64,000 bases of DNA from Palsa-504 sp963847965. GTDB lineage: Bacteria > Actinomycetota > Actinomycetes > Streptosporangiales > Streptosporangiaceae. Where the stretch lies: the NCBI GenBank assembly GCA_963847965.1, contig CAWKCG010000038.1, forward strand, positions 62,001 through 126,000. Direction: 5' to 3'. This document shows, piece after piece, positions 44,633 to 53,747 of this stretch (within the stretch, counting starts at the first letter, position 1; every line of letters begins with the position of its first letter). Made by a program: the position numbers and the translations under genes. Below the pieces are notes generated by a model. The model had not been told where the DNA came from. It saw nothing but the letters and a program-made list of their open reading frames with translations, and made no database searches.

Positions 44633-45397
44633 ATGAACAGCAGCCGGATGCCGGCCGTTTACCTGAGCCACGGGGCGCCTCCGCTGGCCGATGATCCGAT
44701 CTGGCCGGGGGAGCTGGCCGCCTGGTCGGCCGGCCTGCCGCGGCCCGATTCGATCCTGGTGATCTCGGCCCACTGGGAGAACGCGCCCGTCTCGGTAAGC
44801 GCGACGCGCACCGTGCCGCTGTACTACGACTTCTGGGGCTTCCCCAGGCTCTACTACGAGGTCACGTACCCGGCGCCGGGCGCGCCGCAGCTGGCGGAGT
44901 CGGTCCGCAAGCTGCTCGGCGGGCAGGTGCACGAGCATGCCGACCGCGGCCTTGATCACGGGGCCTACGTCCCGCTCGTGGAGATGTACCCGGACGCCGA
45001 CGTGCCGGTCATCCAGCTGTCCATGCCGACGCTCGACCCGCGCGAGCTGATGGCCCTGGGCCGCAGGCTCGCCCCGCTGCGCGACGAAGGCGTGCTGATC
45101 ATGGGCAGCGGCTTCTTCACGCACAACCTGCGGGAGTTCGTGTTCGAGGGCCCGGTGCCGCAGTGGTCGCGCGATTTCGACGACTGGGGCCGGGGCGCCC
45201 TGGCCGACGGTAACGTGGACGCGCTGCTCGACTTCCAGCACAAGGCGCCTGCCGCCCACACGGCCCACCCGCGCACCGAGCATTTCGCGCCGCTGTTCGT
45301 CACGCTCGGCGCGGGAGAATCCGATCTCGCCGAGCAGCGCCCGGTGATCGAGGGCTTCTGGGGCGGCCTGGCCAAACGCTCGGTCCAGCTCGGCTGA
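44633..45397 (+). CDS. LigB/DODA-type extradiol ring-cleavage dioxygenase
   Basis: A 254-residue protein of the class III extradiol dioxygenase family, in the 4,5-DOPA dioxygenase (YgiD/DODA) branch. The metal His candidates are in YLSHGAPPLADD and VISAHWEN, with FWGFPRLYYEVTYPAPGAPQ and HADRGLDHGAYVPLVEMYPD following. IMGSGFFTHNLREF completes the active site. Zn or Fe is bound and aromatic ortho-diols are opened; the substrate is uncertain. ATG 44633 follows a promoter with palindromic elements. The downstream neighbours citrate synthase and fumarylacetoacetase fit aromatic ring breakdown feeding the TCA cycle. Confidence 0.88.
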   Translation: MNSSRMPAVYLSHGAPPLADDPIWPGELAAWSAGLPRPDSILVISAHWENAPVSVSATRTVPLYYDFWGFPRLYYEVTYPAPGAPQLAESVRKLLGGQVHEHADRGLDHGAYVPLVEMYPDADVPVIQLSMPTLDPRELMALGRRLAPLRDEGVLIMGSGFFTHNLREFVFEGPVPQWSRDFDDWGRGALADGNVDALLDFQHKAPAAHTAHPRTEHFAPLFVTLGAGESDLAEQRPVIEGFWGGLAKRSVQLG

Positions 45398-45475
45398 GTG
45401 GCACGAGGATCACGGGCCGAGACACACGCGCCGGGGGTCTGTCGAGCACCCGCCGATACCGCCTATGGTCTAGAC

Positions 45476-46786
45476 ATGACCACCAATGACACGCTGCACG
45501 TGACCGACTCACGAACCGGTCGCAGCTACGACCTTCCTATCGTCGACGGCGCCATCCGCGCGATCGACCTACGGCAGATCAAGATCTCCGATGACGACTT
45601 CGGACTGCTTTCCTACGACCCGGCCTTCCAGAACACCGCGAGCTGCCGCAGCGCGATCACCTTCATCGACGGGGACAAGGGCATCCTGCGCTACCGCGGC
45701 TACCCGATCGAGGAACTGGCGCGCGAGTCGTCCTTCCTGGACGTGGCCTGGCTCCTGCTGCACGGCGACATGCCGGACAAGAAAGAGTCGGCCGGCTGGG
45801 CCCACCAGATTTCCCACCACACCTACGTGCACGAGAACGTCAAGAAATTCATCGACGGGTTCCACCACGATGCCCACCCGATGGGCATCCTGGTCAGCAC
45901 CCTGGCCGCGCTGTCCACCTTCTACCCCGAGGCGAAGGCGGTGCACGACCGGGCGCGCCAGGACCAGCAGGTCGTCCGGCTCATCGCCAAGATGCCCACG
46001 CTTGCGGCCTTCGCGTACCGGCACGCGCGCGGCCTGCCGTACGCGTACCCCGACGACGACCTGTCCTACACGGGGAACTTCCTGTCCATGATGGCGAGGA
46101 TGACCGAGCCCAAGTACAGCCCGGACCCGGTGCTCGAGCACGCCCTGGACGTCCTGTTCATCCTGCACGCCGACCATGAGCAGAACTGCTCGACCAACGC
46201 CATGCGGGGCGTCGCGAGCTCCGGGGTGGACCCGTACTCGGCGGCGGCGGCGGCCGCGGCGGCGCTGTACGGCCCGCTGCACGGCGGCGCCAACGAGCAG
46301 GTGCTCAACATGCTGCGGGATATCGGGTCCGTGGACAACGTGCCCGCCTACATTGCCCGGGTCAAGAGCGGCGAGCTGCGGCTGATGGGATTCGGCCACC
46401 GGGTGTACAAGAACTTCGATCCGCGGGCCACGATCATCAAGGAAGTCGCCGACCAGGTCTTCGAGGTCACCGGGCGCAACCCGCTGCTCGACATCGCGCT
46501 CGAGCTCGAGCGGATCGCGCTGGCCGACGACTACTTCATCAGCCACAAGCTGTACCCGAACGTGGACTTCTACTCGGGCATCATCTACCAGGCTATGGGC
46601 TTCCCCGTGGCGATGTTCCCCGTGCTGTTCGCGATCGGCCGGATGCCCGGCTGGCTCGCGCAATGGCAGGAGGGCTCGGCCGACCCTGAGCAGAAGATCG
46701 CCAGGCCCCGGCAGATCTACACCGGCGAGGGCCTGCGTCACCTCGAAGCCAGGCCTCAGCGTCGCGGGGACGGAGACGAGGCCTGA
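45476..46786 (+). CDS. gltA: Citrate synthase (type II)
   Basis: A 436-residue citrate synthase condensing acetyl-CoA with oxaloacetate. Visible are the N-terminal beta-strand region (DTLHVTDSRTGRSYDLPIVD) of hexameric type II enzymes, ITFIDGDKGILRYRGYPIEE, the catalytic His of ILHADHEQNCSTNAMRGVAS, YGPLHGGANEQVL, FGHRVYKNFDPRA and the Asp in NVDFYSGIIYQAMG. Length is typical. ATG 45476 is preferred over a longer Arg-rich frame. It ends 9 bp before the fumarylacetoacetase, so they are co-transcribed. Confidence 0.95.
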   Translation: MTTNDTLHVTDSRTGRSYDLPIVDGAIRAIDLRQIKISDDDFGLLSYDPAFQNTASCRSAITFIDGDKGILRYRGYPIEELARESSFLDVAWLLLHGDMPDKKESAGWAHQISHHTYVHENVKKFIDGFHHDAHPMGILVSTLAALSTFYPEAKAVHDRARQDQQVVRLIAKMPTLAAFAYRHARGLPYAYPDDDLSYTGNFLSMMARMTEPKYSPDPVLEHALDVLFILHADHEQNCSTNAMRGVASSGVDPYSAAAAAAAALYGPLHGGANEQVLNMLRDIGSVDNVPAYIARVKSGELRLMGFGHRVYKNFDPRATIIKEVADQVFEVTGRNPLLDIALELERIALADDYFISHKLYPNVDFYSGIIYQAMGFPVAMFPVLFAIGRMPGWLAQWQEGSADPEQKIARPRQIYTGEGLRHLEARPQRRGDGDEA

Positions 46787-46795
46787 CCGGCGCCG

Positions 46796-48010
46796 ATGAC
46801 CTGGCTGGAGCTGCCGCCTGATTCGCTGTTCGGGGTGGCGAACCTGCCCTACGGCGTGTTCTCACCCGACGCCCCCCGGGCCGGCGGCGACCCCCGGGCC
46901 GGCCCGCGGGTCGGGGTCCGCATCGGCGAGTCGGTGCTCGACCTGGCGGCGGTGCTTGACGACGCGGTGTTCGCCAGGCCGTCGCTGAACGCCTTCATGG
47001 CACAGGGCCGGGCCCGGTGGAGCGACGTCCGGGCCCGGATCACCGACCTGCTGACCGAACGGCGATACCGCCGCGACGTCGAACCCGCGCTGCACCCGTT
47101 GCCCGGCGTGCGCCTGCACCTGCCGTTCGAGGTGGGGGACTACGTCGACTTCTACGCCAGCGAGTACCACGCGACCAACGTCGGGCGGCTGTTCCGGCCG
47201 GGCGGGGAGCCGCTCACCCCCAACTGGAAGCACCTGCCGATCGGGTACCACGGGCGTTCGGGCACCGTGGTGGTCTCCGGCACGCCGGTCACCCGCCCGC
47301 GGGGCCAGCGCCGCGGCGAGAGCGCCCCGGTCTTCGGCCCGTCGCAGCGGCTGGACTTCGAGGCCGAGGTCGGCTTCGTGGTCGGCGCCGCCTCCCCGCC
47401 TGGCGTGCCCGTCCGCACGGGTGAGTTCGCGGACCACGTGTTCGGCGTGTTCCTGGTCAACGACTGGTCGGCCCGCGACATCCAGGCCTGGGAAACCGTG
47501 CCGCTCGGCCCGTTCCTGGCCAAGTCGTTCGCCACGTCGGCATCGCCGTGGATCGTCCCGCTCGAGGCGCTGGAGCACGCCCGGGTCAGCCCGCCGCCGC
47601 AACACCCCGAACCGCTGCCCTACCTGGCCGATACCGGCAAGTGGGGTCTCGACCTCGCGCTCGAGGTGCGCCTGAACGGGCAGGTGGTGTCGCGCCCGCC
47701 GTACTCGACCATGTACTGGACGCCGGCGCAGATGCTGGCCCACATGACCGTGAACGGCGCCTTCGTCCGCACCGGTGACTTCTATGCCTCGGGCACCGTG
47801 AGCGGCCCGGCCCGGGAGCAGCGCGGCTGCCTGCTCGAGCTGAGCTGGGGAGGCGCCGAACCGCTCGCCCTGCCCGACGGTTCCGTCCGCGCCTTCCTGC
47901 AGGACGGGGACGACGTCACGATCACCGCCACCGCCCCCGGGACCGCCGGGACCCGGATCGGCTTCGGCGAGGTCACCGGCCGGATCCTCCCCGCCGACGC
48001 CGCGGGGTAA
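46796..48010 (+). CDS. fahA: Fumarylacetoacetase
   Basis: A 404-residue FAH enzyme hydrolysing fumarylacetoacetate to fumarate and acetoacetate, the last step of tyrosine/homogentisate breakdown. The full two-domain eukaryotic-type form is seen. The N-terminal domain has SLFGVANLPYGVFSP. The catalytic domain has DYVDFYASEYHATNVGRLFR, NWKHLPIGYHGRSGTVV, GPSQRLDFEAEVGFVVG, FGVFLVNDWSARDIQAWE and GPFLAKSFATSASPWIV. It lies directly behind citrate synthase. No hmgA or hpd gene is in the window. A strong hairpin at 48041-48063 follows. Confidence 0.94.
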   Translation: MTWLELPPDSLFGVANLPYGVFSPDAPRAGGDPRAGPRVGVRIGESVLDLAAVLDDAVFARPSLNAFMAQGRARWSDVRARITDLLTERRYRRDVEPALHPLPGVRLHLPFEVGDYVDFYASEYHATNVGRLFRPGGEPLTPNWKHLPIGYHGRSGTVVVSGTPVTRPRGQRRGESAPVFGPSQRLDFEAEVGFVVGAASPPGVPVRTGEFADHVFGVFLVNDWSARDIQAWETVPLGPFLAKSFATSASPWIVPLEALEHARVSPPPQHPEPLPYLADTGKWGLDLALEVRLNGQVVSRPPYSTMYWTPAQMLAHMTVNGAFVRTGDFYASGTVSGPAREQRGCLLELSWGGAEPLALPDGSVRAFLQDGDDVTITATAPGTAGTRIGFGEVTGRILPADAAG

Positions 48011-48040
48011 TGGGGGTCGTGGCACCCCGGCCCCGTAGGC

Positions 48041-48063
48041 GGGGTTTGTGGCCCACAAGCCCC
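48041..48063. terminator. Hairpin terminator between convergent genes
   Basis: GGGGTTTGTGG and CCACAAGCCCC form an 11-position stem with one G-T wobble around a very small loop, 30 bp after the fumarylacetoacetase stop. No T-run follows, as usual in actinobacteria. It can serve both strands. Confidence 0.6.
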
Positions 48064-48070
48064 AAACGCG

Positions 48071-48228
48071 GGGCATCTGGGCAGTGGCTAGTGCCTCCGA
48101 CCCAGGCCCGCCACCCGGACCCGAAGCGTTAGCCAGCCCCGGTCCCAGCGCAGGGCATCGTGAACGGTGGCCAATGCGTCCGGCGCAAGCGCCGGACCCG
48201 GAACGTTAGTCGGCCCCGGCCCCGGCCC
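48071..48228. repeat. Diverged tandem duplication of the 3' end of the acyl-CoA ligase gene
   Basis: Segment 48071-48152 and segment 48153-48228 resemble each other: GGGCATC, GTGGC, ACCCGGA..CGTTAG, GCCCCGG. The second copy contains the last codons of the ligase gene (stop at 48206), so the first looks like an older duplicate of that end with indels. Confidence 0.45.
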
Positions 48229-49786
48229 CGGATCCGGCTCCGGACCCGTCTGCGATCCACTGGCGCAGCTTCTTGCGGTCGAGCTTGCCGACGCTGGTCA
48301 GCGGCACAGCGGGAACGATGGTGACCTGCCGCGGGTACTTGTAGCTGGCCAGGTGCCGCCGGGAGTGCTCGACGAGCTCATCAGGCGTGGCCGACGTACC
48401 CGGGCGCAGCGACACGAACGCGACCACCTCCTCGCCGAGCCGAACGTCCGGCCGTCCCACCACCCCGGCCAGCGCGACCGCCGGGTGGGCGAGCAGCACG
48501 TCCTCCACGTCCCGCGGGAAGACGTTGAAGCCGCCGCGCAGGATCAGGTCCTTCTTCCTGTCCACCACGTAGAGGTAGCCGTCGGCGTCCAGGTGCCCGA
48601 TGTCCCCCGTATGCAGCCAGCCGTGAGCGAGCACGGCGGCGGCCAGGTCAGGCGCGTTCCAGTACCCGCTCATCACCCCGGGCGACCGAGCGCATATCTC
48701 CCCGTCCTGCCCCGCCGCCACCTCCCGGTCGGCGTCGTCCCTGATGGACACCAAACAGCCCGCCACGGGAAGCCCGACGCTGCCGGCGCGGCGCGCCCCG
48801 GGCAAATTGGCCGAGATGATCGTGGCCGACTCGGTGCACCCATACCCCTCGTAGATCATCGCGGTCGGCACCCGCGCCTCGAACTCCCGCCGGACCTCCT
48901 CGGCCAGCGGCGCCGCCCCCGACGAGACGGCGGTCAGCGCGGACAGGTCGGCCTCCTCCAGCGGCTGGCTGAGCAGCATCTGGATCATCGAGGGGACCAG
49001 AGCGCTGGTCTGCACCCGATGCTCGGCGGCCAGCCGAACCCACCCGGCCGGGTCGAACCAGCGCATCAGGATGGTCCTGGCGCCGTCAGTCCTGTGCATG
49101 CCGCTGCAGAAGACCAGCAGGCCGTACGCGTGGGCCAGGGGAAGTGGCACCAGGGCGGAGTTGACGTTGGCCCGCTCCCAGACATGGCCAACGGCCGACC
49201 CGCACCAGAACAGGTTGGCGTGGGTCAGCGGGACGCCCTTCGACCGGCCGGTCGTCCCGCCGGTGTACAGCAGCGCGGCCAGGTCGGCACCGGACCGGTC
49301 GGCGATCGGCCCGGGGTCCGCCGACACAACAAGATCGAAGGAAAGCACCGGCACCCCGGGCGCGGCCGAATCCGGGGTGTCCGCCGTGGTCCCGGGGACG
49401 ATGACGAACCGGACCCCGGACGCCCCGGCCAGCGCCGCGGCCACCTTCGGCAGGAACTCCACCGTGGTCACCACGCCGACCGCGCCGGAATCGACCAGCG
49501 CGTGCCGCAGTTCGTCCTCGCTGACCAGGAAGAGCAGCGGGGTCACCACCGCCCCGGCCCGCCACGCCGCGCTGTAAGTAATGAGAACCTCCGGGCAGTT
49601 GGCCATCAGCACCAGCAGCCGGTCACCGGGCCGGACCCCGAGGTCCGCGAGCCCGGTCGCGAACCCGGCCGCGCGCCCGGCCAGCGAGCCGCTCGAATGC
49701 CACCGGCCCTCGTAAAACAGGGAGTCGTGGTCGCCCTGCCGGTCCAGCGCCAGCTCGGCCTGCCTGGCCAGGTTCTCCTCGCCCAT
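48206..49786 (-). CDS. AMP-dependent acyl-CoA synthetase/ligase
   Basis: A 526-residue ANL-superfamily enzyme. Motifs in order: ALLYTGGTTGRSKGVPLTHAN (P-loop), YEGYGCTESATII, WLHTGDIGHLDADGYLYVVDR with hinge KKDLILRGGFNVFPRDVEDVL, and the catalytic Lys in SVGKLDRKKLRQW. It activates a fatty or aromatic acid to acyl-AMP, then acyl-CoA. ATG 49786 has AGGTGA upstream. The tail is Gly-Ala repetitive (GSGAGSGAGAGAD). It faces away from the carboxylase operon across a 270-bp gap, and may provide its acyl-CoA substrate. Confidence 0.92.
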   Translation of the reverse strand: MGEENLARQAELALDRQGDHDSLFYEGRWHSSGSLAGRAAGFATGLADLGVRPGDRLLVLMANCPEVLITYSAAWRAGAVVTPLLFLVSEDELRHALVDSGAVGVVTTVEFLPKVAAALAGASGVRFVIVPGTTADTPDSAAPGVPVLSFDLVVSADPGPIADRSGADLAALLYTGGTTGRSKGVPLTHANLFWCGSAVGHVWERANVNSALVPLPLAHAYGLLVFCSGMHRTDGARTILMRWFDPAGWVRLAAEHRVQTSALVPSMIQMLLSQPLEEADLSALTAVSSGAAPLAEEVRREFEARVPTAMIYEGYGCTESATIISANLPGARRAGSVGLPVAGCLVSIRDDADREVAAGQDGEICARSPGVMSGYWNAPDLAAAVLAHGWLHTGDIGHLDADGYLYVVDRKKDLILRGGFNVFPRDVEDVLLAHPAVALAGVVGRPDVRLGEEVVAFVSLRPGTSATPDELVEHSRRHLASYKYPRQVTIVPAVPLTSVGKLDRKKLRQWIADGSGAGSGAGAGAD

Positions 49787-49796
49787 GTCACCTCAT

Positions 49797-49936
49797 CCGC
49801 CGAAGTACGCGCCCTGCCCATCGTGGACGATCCGCGCCGCCCCAGTCCACCCGGCGAGAAATCTTCGTTTACCCTGCCGATCCCGGCCGGCTCGGGCGTG
49901 GTGCTGCTCAGGCTGCAGCCGGACCGAGCCGAGTAA
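49797..49936 (+). pseudogene. Possible C-terminal gene remnant
   Basis: The plus strand reads ALPIVDDPRRPSP followed by SFTLPIPAGSGVVLLRLQPD and a TAA. The last part is reminiscent of the C-terminal strand of some glycoside hydrolases (TLPxPAxSVxLLxL), for example beta-xylosidases. No start or remaining body exists, because the strand upstream is the antisense of the ligase. Interpretation is tentative. Confidence 0.25.
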
Positions 49937-49960
49937 CCACCGCTCGTTCGGCAAAAAGCG

Positions 49961-50010
49961 ATTTTTATCCCGAACGGCGGTGGTGCCTCCTCCGCGACCC
50001 TTCCACCGCC
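49961..50010. repeat. Dispersed repeat, copy C
   Basis: ATTTTTATCCCGAACGGCGG then TGGTGCCTCCTCCGCGACCC. It is the closest partner of copy A (4237-4280) and shares TTTTTA with copy B (20241-20290). It sits 45-95 bp upstream of the carboxylase beta gene, preceded by AAAAAGCGATTTTT, a small inverted repeat. Confidence 0.5.
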
Positions 50011-50054
50011 CGGGTATCTCCCCGGCCGGGCCGATGCGTCACAATCGGAGGACT

Positions 50055-51650
50055 ATGCCGGTCCTGCGTTCGCACGTCGACCTCCGCGGCGAGGCCTACC
50101 AGGCCAACCGCGACGTGCAACTCGCCCTGCTCGGCCAGCTGAACGCCCAGATCGAGCTGGCCATCGCCGGCGGCGGCCCCCGCTACGCCCAGCGGCACAA
50201 AGAACGGGGCAGGCTGGGCGTCCGGGAGCGGGTCGAGCTGCTCGTCGATCCGGACAGCCCGTTCCTCGAGCTGTCCGCGCTGGCGGCCTGGGGCACCGAG
50301 TTCACCGTCGGCGCCAGCGTGGTGACCGGCATCGGCGTGGTCTCGGGCGTCGAGTGCGTGATCATCGGGCAGGACCCGACCGTCCGCGGCGGGTCGACGA
50401 ACCCGTACTCGCTGAAGAAGACGCTGCGCGCGCTGGAGATCGCCCGCGTCAACCGGCTGCCCGTGGTCAACCTCGTCGAGTCGGGCGGCGCCGACCTGCC
50501 GAGCCAGGCCGAGCTATTCGTCCCGGGCGGGCGGACCTTCCACGAGCTCACCGAGCTGTCCGCGAACGCGGTGCCCACCGTCGCGCTGGTCTTCGGGAAC
50601 TCGACCGCGGGCGGCGCGTACGTGCCGGGCATGTGCGACTACGCGGTGCTGGTCGACCGGCAGGCCAAGGTCTTCCTGGGCGGGCCCCCGCTGGTGAAGA
50701 TGGCCACCGGCGAGGTGGCCGACGACGAGGCGCTCGGCGGCGCCGAGATGCACTCCCGGGTGTCGGGGCTTTCCGACTACTTCGCCGTCGACGAGCCCGA
50801 CGCGATCCGGATCGGCCGCGACATCATGGCCAGGATCAACTGGCGCAAGCACGGTCCGCCGCCGGGACCTTCCGCGCCGCCCCGCTACGACCCGGACGAG
50901 ATCCTCGGCATCGTGTCCGCCGACGTCAAGGTCCCGTTCGACCCGCGCGAGATCCTGGCCCGCGTCGTTGACTCCTCTGAGTTCAGCGAGTACAAGCCGC
51001 TGTACGGCACGTCCCTGGTGACCGGCTGGGCCCGGGTGCACGGCTACCCGGTCGGGGTGCTGGCCAACCACCGGGGCGTGCTGTTCAGCGAGGAGTCGCA
51101 GAAGGCCGCCGAGTTCATCCTCCTGGCCAACTCCACCGACACGCCGCTGGTGTTCCTGCAGAACACGACCGGGTACATGGTCGGGACCAGCTACGAGCAG
51201 GGCGGCATCCTCAAGGACGGCGCGAAGATGATCAACGCCGTGACGAACTCGGCCGTCCCGCACCTGACCATTACGATGGCGTCCTCCTTCGGGGCGGGCA
51301 ACTACGGGATGTCGGGGCGGGCCTTCGACCCGCGGTTCGTGTTCGCCTGGCCCGGCGCCAGGCTCGCCGTCATGGGCGCCGCGCAGCTGGCCGGGGTGCT
51401 GTCCATCGTCGGGCGGGCCTCGGCCGCGGCCACGGGCCGGCCGTTCGACGAGCAGGCAGACAAGGCCCGCACGGCCGCGATCGAGGCGCAGATCGAGGCC
51501 GAATCGCACGCGTTCTTCGTCACCGCGCGCCTGTACGACGACGGCATCATCGACCCCCGCGACACCCGCACCGTCCTGGGCCTGGCCCTGTCGGCCGTGC
51601 ACTCCGGCCCCGTCGAGGGACGCCGTGGGTTCGGCGTGTTCCGGATGTGA
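50055..51650 (+). CDS. Acyl-CoA carboxylase beta subunit (carboxyltransferase)
   Basis: A 531-residue biotin-dependent carboxyltransferase, here most like methylcrotonyl/geranyl-CoA-type (AtuC/MccB) subunits rather than PccB. Motifs include GRLGVRERVELLVDPDSPFL, IGQDPTVRGGSTNPYSLKK, VNLVESGGADLPSQAELFVP with FGNSTAGGAYVPGMCDY, then VFLQNTTGYMVGTSYEQGGI and ASSFGAGNYGMSGRAFDPRF, two oxyanion-forming stretches. ATG 50055 has GGAGG 3-5 nt upstream. Its TGA overlaps the alpha-subunit start (TGATG), giving coupled synthesis. It starts a four-gene operon. Confidence 0.93.
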   Translation: MPVLRSHVDLRGEAYQANRDVQLALLGQLNAQIELAIAGGGPRYAQRHKERGRLGVRERVELLVDPDSPFLELSALAAWGTEFTVGASVVTGIGVVSGVECVIIGQDPTVRGGSTNPYSLKKTLRALEIARVNRLPVVNLVESGGADLPSQAELFVPGGRTFHELTELSANAVPTVALVFGNSTAGGAYVPGMCDYAVLVDRQAKVFLGGPPLVKMATGEVADDEALGGAEMHSRVSGLSDYFAVDEPDAIRIGRDIMARINWRKHGPPPGPSAPPRYDPDEILGIVSADVKVPFDPREILARVVDSSEFSEYKPLYGTSLVTGWARVHGYPVGVLANHRGVLFSEESQKAAEFILLANSTDTPLVFLQNTTGYMVGTSYEQGGILKDGAKMINAVTNSAVPHLTITMASSFGAGNYGMSGRAFDPRFVFAWPGARLAVMGAAQLAGVLSIVGRASAAATGRPFDEQADKARTAAIEAQIEAESHAFFVTARLYDDGIIDPRDTRTVLGLALSAVHSGPVEGRRGFGVFRM

Positions 51651-53734
51651 TGCCTGTGCCTGACGTGAAGACCGGGCCCATCGGCAAGCTGCTGGTCGCC
51701 AACCGCGGCGAGATCGCGGCCAGGATCATGCGCACCGCGCATGCCCTCGGCATCGCCACCGTCGCGGTCTACTCCGACCCGGACGCCGACGCCGCCTACG
51801 TCACGCTGGCCGGCGAGGCGGTGCGCCTGCCCGGGGCGGCGCCGGCCGACACGTACCTGCGCGGTGACCTCATCATCGCGGCGGCGGCCGCCACCGGGGC
51901 CGGCGCGGTCCATCCCGGCTACGGGTTCCTCTCGGAGAACGCGGCGTTCGCCCGGGCCTGCGCCTCTGCGGGGCTTATCTTCGTCGGACCCGCGCCCGTC
52001 ACGATCGCCGCGATGGGCTCCAAGGTCCAGGCCAAGGAGCTGATGGCCGCCGCCGGGGTGCCGGTCCTGCCCGGGTTCACCGTCACAGACGCCGACGCCG
52101 GATCCCTGGCCGCCGCGGCGGCCGGGGTGGGCTTCCCGCTGCTGGTCAAGGCGGCGCACGGCGGCGGCGGGCGCGGCATGCGCCTGGTGGGCGATCCGGC
52201 CGAGCTGGCGGGCGCGGTGCGCAGCGCGTCGGGGGAGGCGGCGTCGGCGTTCGGCGACGGCACCGTGTTCCTCGAGCGGTTCGTCACCGACCCGCGTCAC
52301 GTCGAGGTGCAGATCCTCGGGGACGCCGCGGGAACCGTGGTCCACCTGTTCGAGCGCGAGTGCTCCATCCAGCGCCGCTACCAGAAGGTCATCGAGGAGT
52401 CCCCGTCACCGGCCGTGGGCTCAGCACTCCGCACCGCCTTGACGGACGCGGCGGTCGCCGCCGGGCGGGCGATCGGGTACGTCGGCGCGGGAACCGTGGA
52501 GTTCGTCCTCGACCGCGACGGGTCGTTCTTCTTCCTCGAGGTCAACACCAGGCTCCAGGTCGAGCACCCGGTCACCGAGGAGGTGACCGGGCTGGACCTG
52601 GTGGAATGGCAGCTGCGCATCGCCCAGGGCGAGCCGCTGCCCCCGGACGTCACCGGCGCTGCGATCAGCGGCCACGCCATCGAGGCCCGCCTCTACGCCG
52701 AGGACGTCGCGGCGGGGTTCCTGCCCGTCACCGGCACGCTGCACAGGTTCGCGATCCCGCCGGCGCCGGGGGTCCGGGTCGAGGCCGGGTTCGGTGACGG
52801 GTCGGTGGTCAGCCCGCACTACGACGCGATGCTGGCCAAGGTGATCGGGCACGGCCGCACCCGCGCCGACGCGGCCAGGCGCCTGGCCCGCGTGCTGGAG
52901 GGCGCCGAGATCCACGGCCTCACCACCAACCGGGACCTGCTGGTGGCGATCCTGCGCGAGCCGGACTTCCTGGCCGGTGCGACCGACACCGGCTATCTCA
53001 CCCGCCACGATCCGGTCGCCCTGGCGGCCGCCGGGACAGGCGCGGCGACGGCGCTGCACGCGCTGGTCGCGGCGCTGGCCAGGCAGGCGGTCAACCGGGC
53101 CGAGGCACCGGTGCTCGGCGGGCTGCCGTCCGGCTGGCGCAACGTCTGGTCCGCTCCGCAGCGCGTCACCTACACCGCCGCGGGCGAGACCTACGCCGTC
53201 GCCTACCGCCTGGCCGGCCCGGAAGGCCGGGCGGTCATCGGGGTCTTCGGGGTCTTCGGGGTCTTCGGGGTCCAGTCCGTCCGGGCCTCCGTCAACGACA
53301 CGGCGGTGGGGGAGACCATCCTCATCCACGCGGCGACGGGTGATCGCGTCGACCTCGAGGTCGACGGCACACGCCGGGTGTACCGGGTGCACAGGGTCGG
53401 CGGGAGCACCTACGTCGACGGCAGTGACGGATCGAGCGCGCTCACCGAGGTGCCCAGGTTCGGGGACGCCGGCGCCGCCGAGCCCGCCGGGTCCCTGCTC
53501 GCGCCGATGCCCGGAGTCGTGCGGCGCGTTCTCGCCGAAGTCGGCGCGGCCGTGACCGCGGGCCAGCCGCTGCTCGTCCTCGAGGCGATGAAGATGGAGC
53601 AGACCGTCACCGCGCCCGCCGACGGCGTGGTCGCCGAACTGCGCGCCAAGGCGGGGGAGCAGGTCAGCACCGGCCAGATCCTCGCGGTCCTGGACTCCGC
53701 GCCCACCACCCCGCCCGCAGGCGACATCGGATGA
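51650..53734 (+). CDS. Acyl-CoA carboxylase alpha subunit (biotin carboxylase plus BCCP)
   Basis: A 694-residue protein. Residues 1-450 are biotin carboxylase: KLLVANRGEIAARIMRTAHA, GYGFLSENAAFA, ATP-grasp HGGGGRGMRLV, HVEVQILGDA, FLEVNTRLQVEHPVTEEVTG. The C-terminal 75 residues are the biotinyl domain with EAMKMEQTV (Lys biotinylated). Between them is a variable linker with a short 12-bp in-frame repeat (VFGVFGVFGV, about 53236-53270). ATG 51650 shares a base with the beta stop; a GTG at 51647 is the alternative. It carries both halves needed to supply CO2-biotin to the beta subunit. Confidence 0.94.
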   Translation: MPVPDVKTGPIGKLLVANRGEIAARIMRTAHALGIATVAVYSDPDADAAYVTLAGEAVRLPGAAPADTYLRGDLIIAAAAATGAGAVHPGYGFLSENAAFARACASAGLIFVGPAPVTIAAMGSKVQAKELMAAAGVPVLPGFTVTDADAGSLAAAAAGVGFPLLVKAAHGGGGRGMRLVGDPAELAGAVRSASGEAASAFGDGTVFLERFVTDPRHVEVQILGDAAGTVVHLFERECSIQRRYQKVIEESPSPAVGSALRTALTDAAVAAGRAIGYVGAGTVEFVLDRDGSFFFLEVNTRLQVEHPVTEEVTGLDLVEWQLRIAQGEPLPPDVTGAAISGHAIEARLYAEDVAAGFLPVTGTLHRFAIPPAPGVRVEAGFGDGSVVSPHYDAMLAKVIGHGRTRADAARRLARVLEGAEIHGLTTNRDLLVAILREPDFLAGATDTGYLTRHDPVALAAAGTGAATALHALVAALARQAVNRAEAPVLGGLPSGWRNVWSAPQRVTYTAAGETYAVAYRLAGPEGRAVIGVFGVFGVFGVQSVRASVNDTAVGETILIHAATGDRVDLEVDGTRRVYRVHRVGGSTYVDGSDGSSALTEVPRFGDAGAAEPAGSLLAPMPGVVRRVLAEVGAAVTAGQPLLVLEAMKMEQTVTAPADGVVAELRAKAGEQVSTGQILAVLDSAPTTPPAGDIG

Positions 53735-53747
53735 GGCAGGTGATTTC

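Noticed and set aside
48167..49936. 589-codon plus-strand open frame
   Set aside because: Antisense to the acyl-CoA ligase. Only its last 45 codons, beyond the ligase start, were considered as a possible remnant.
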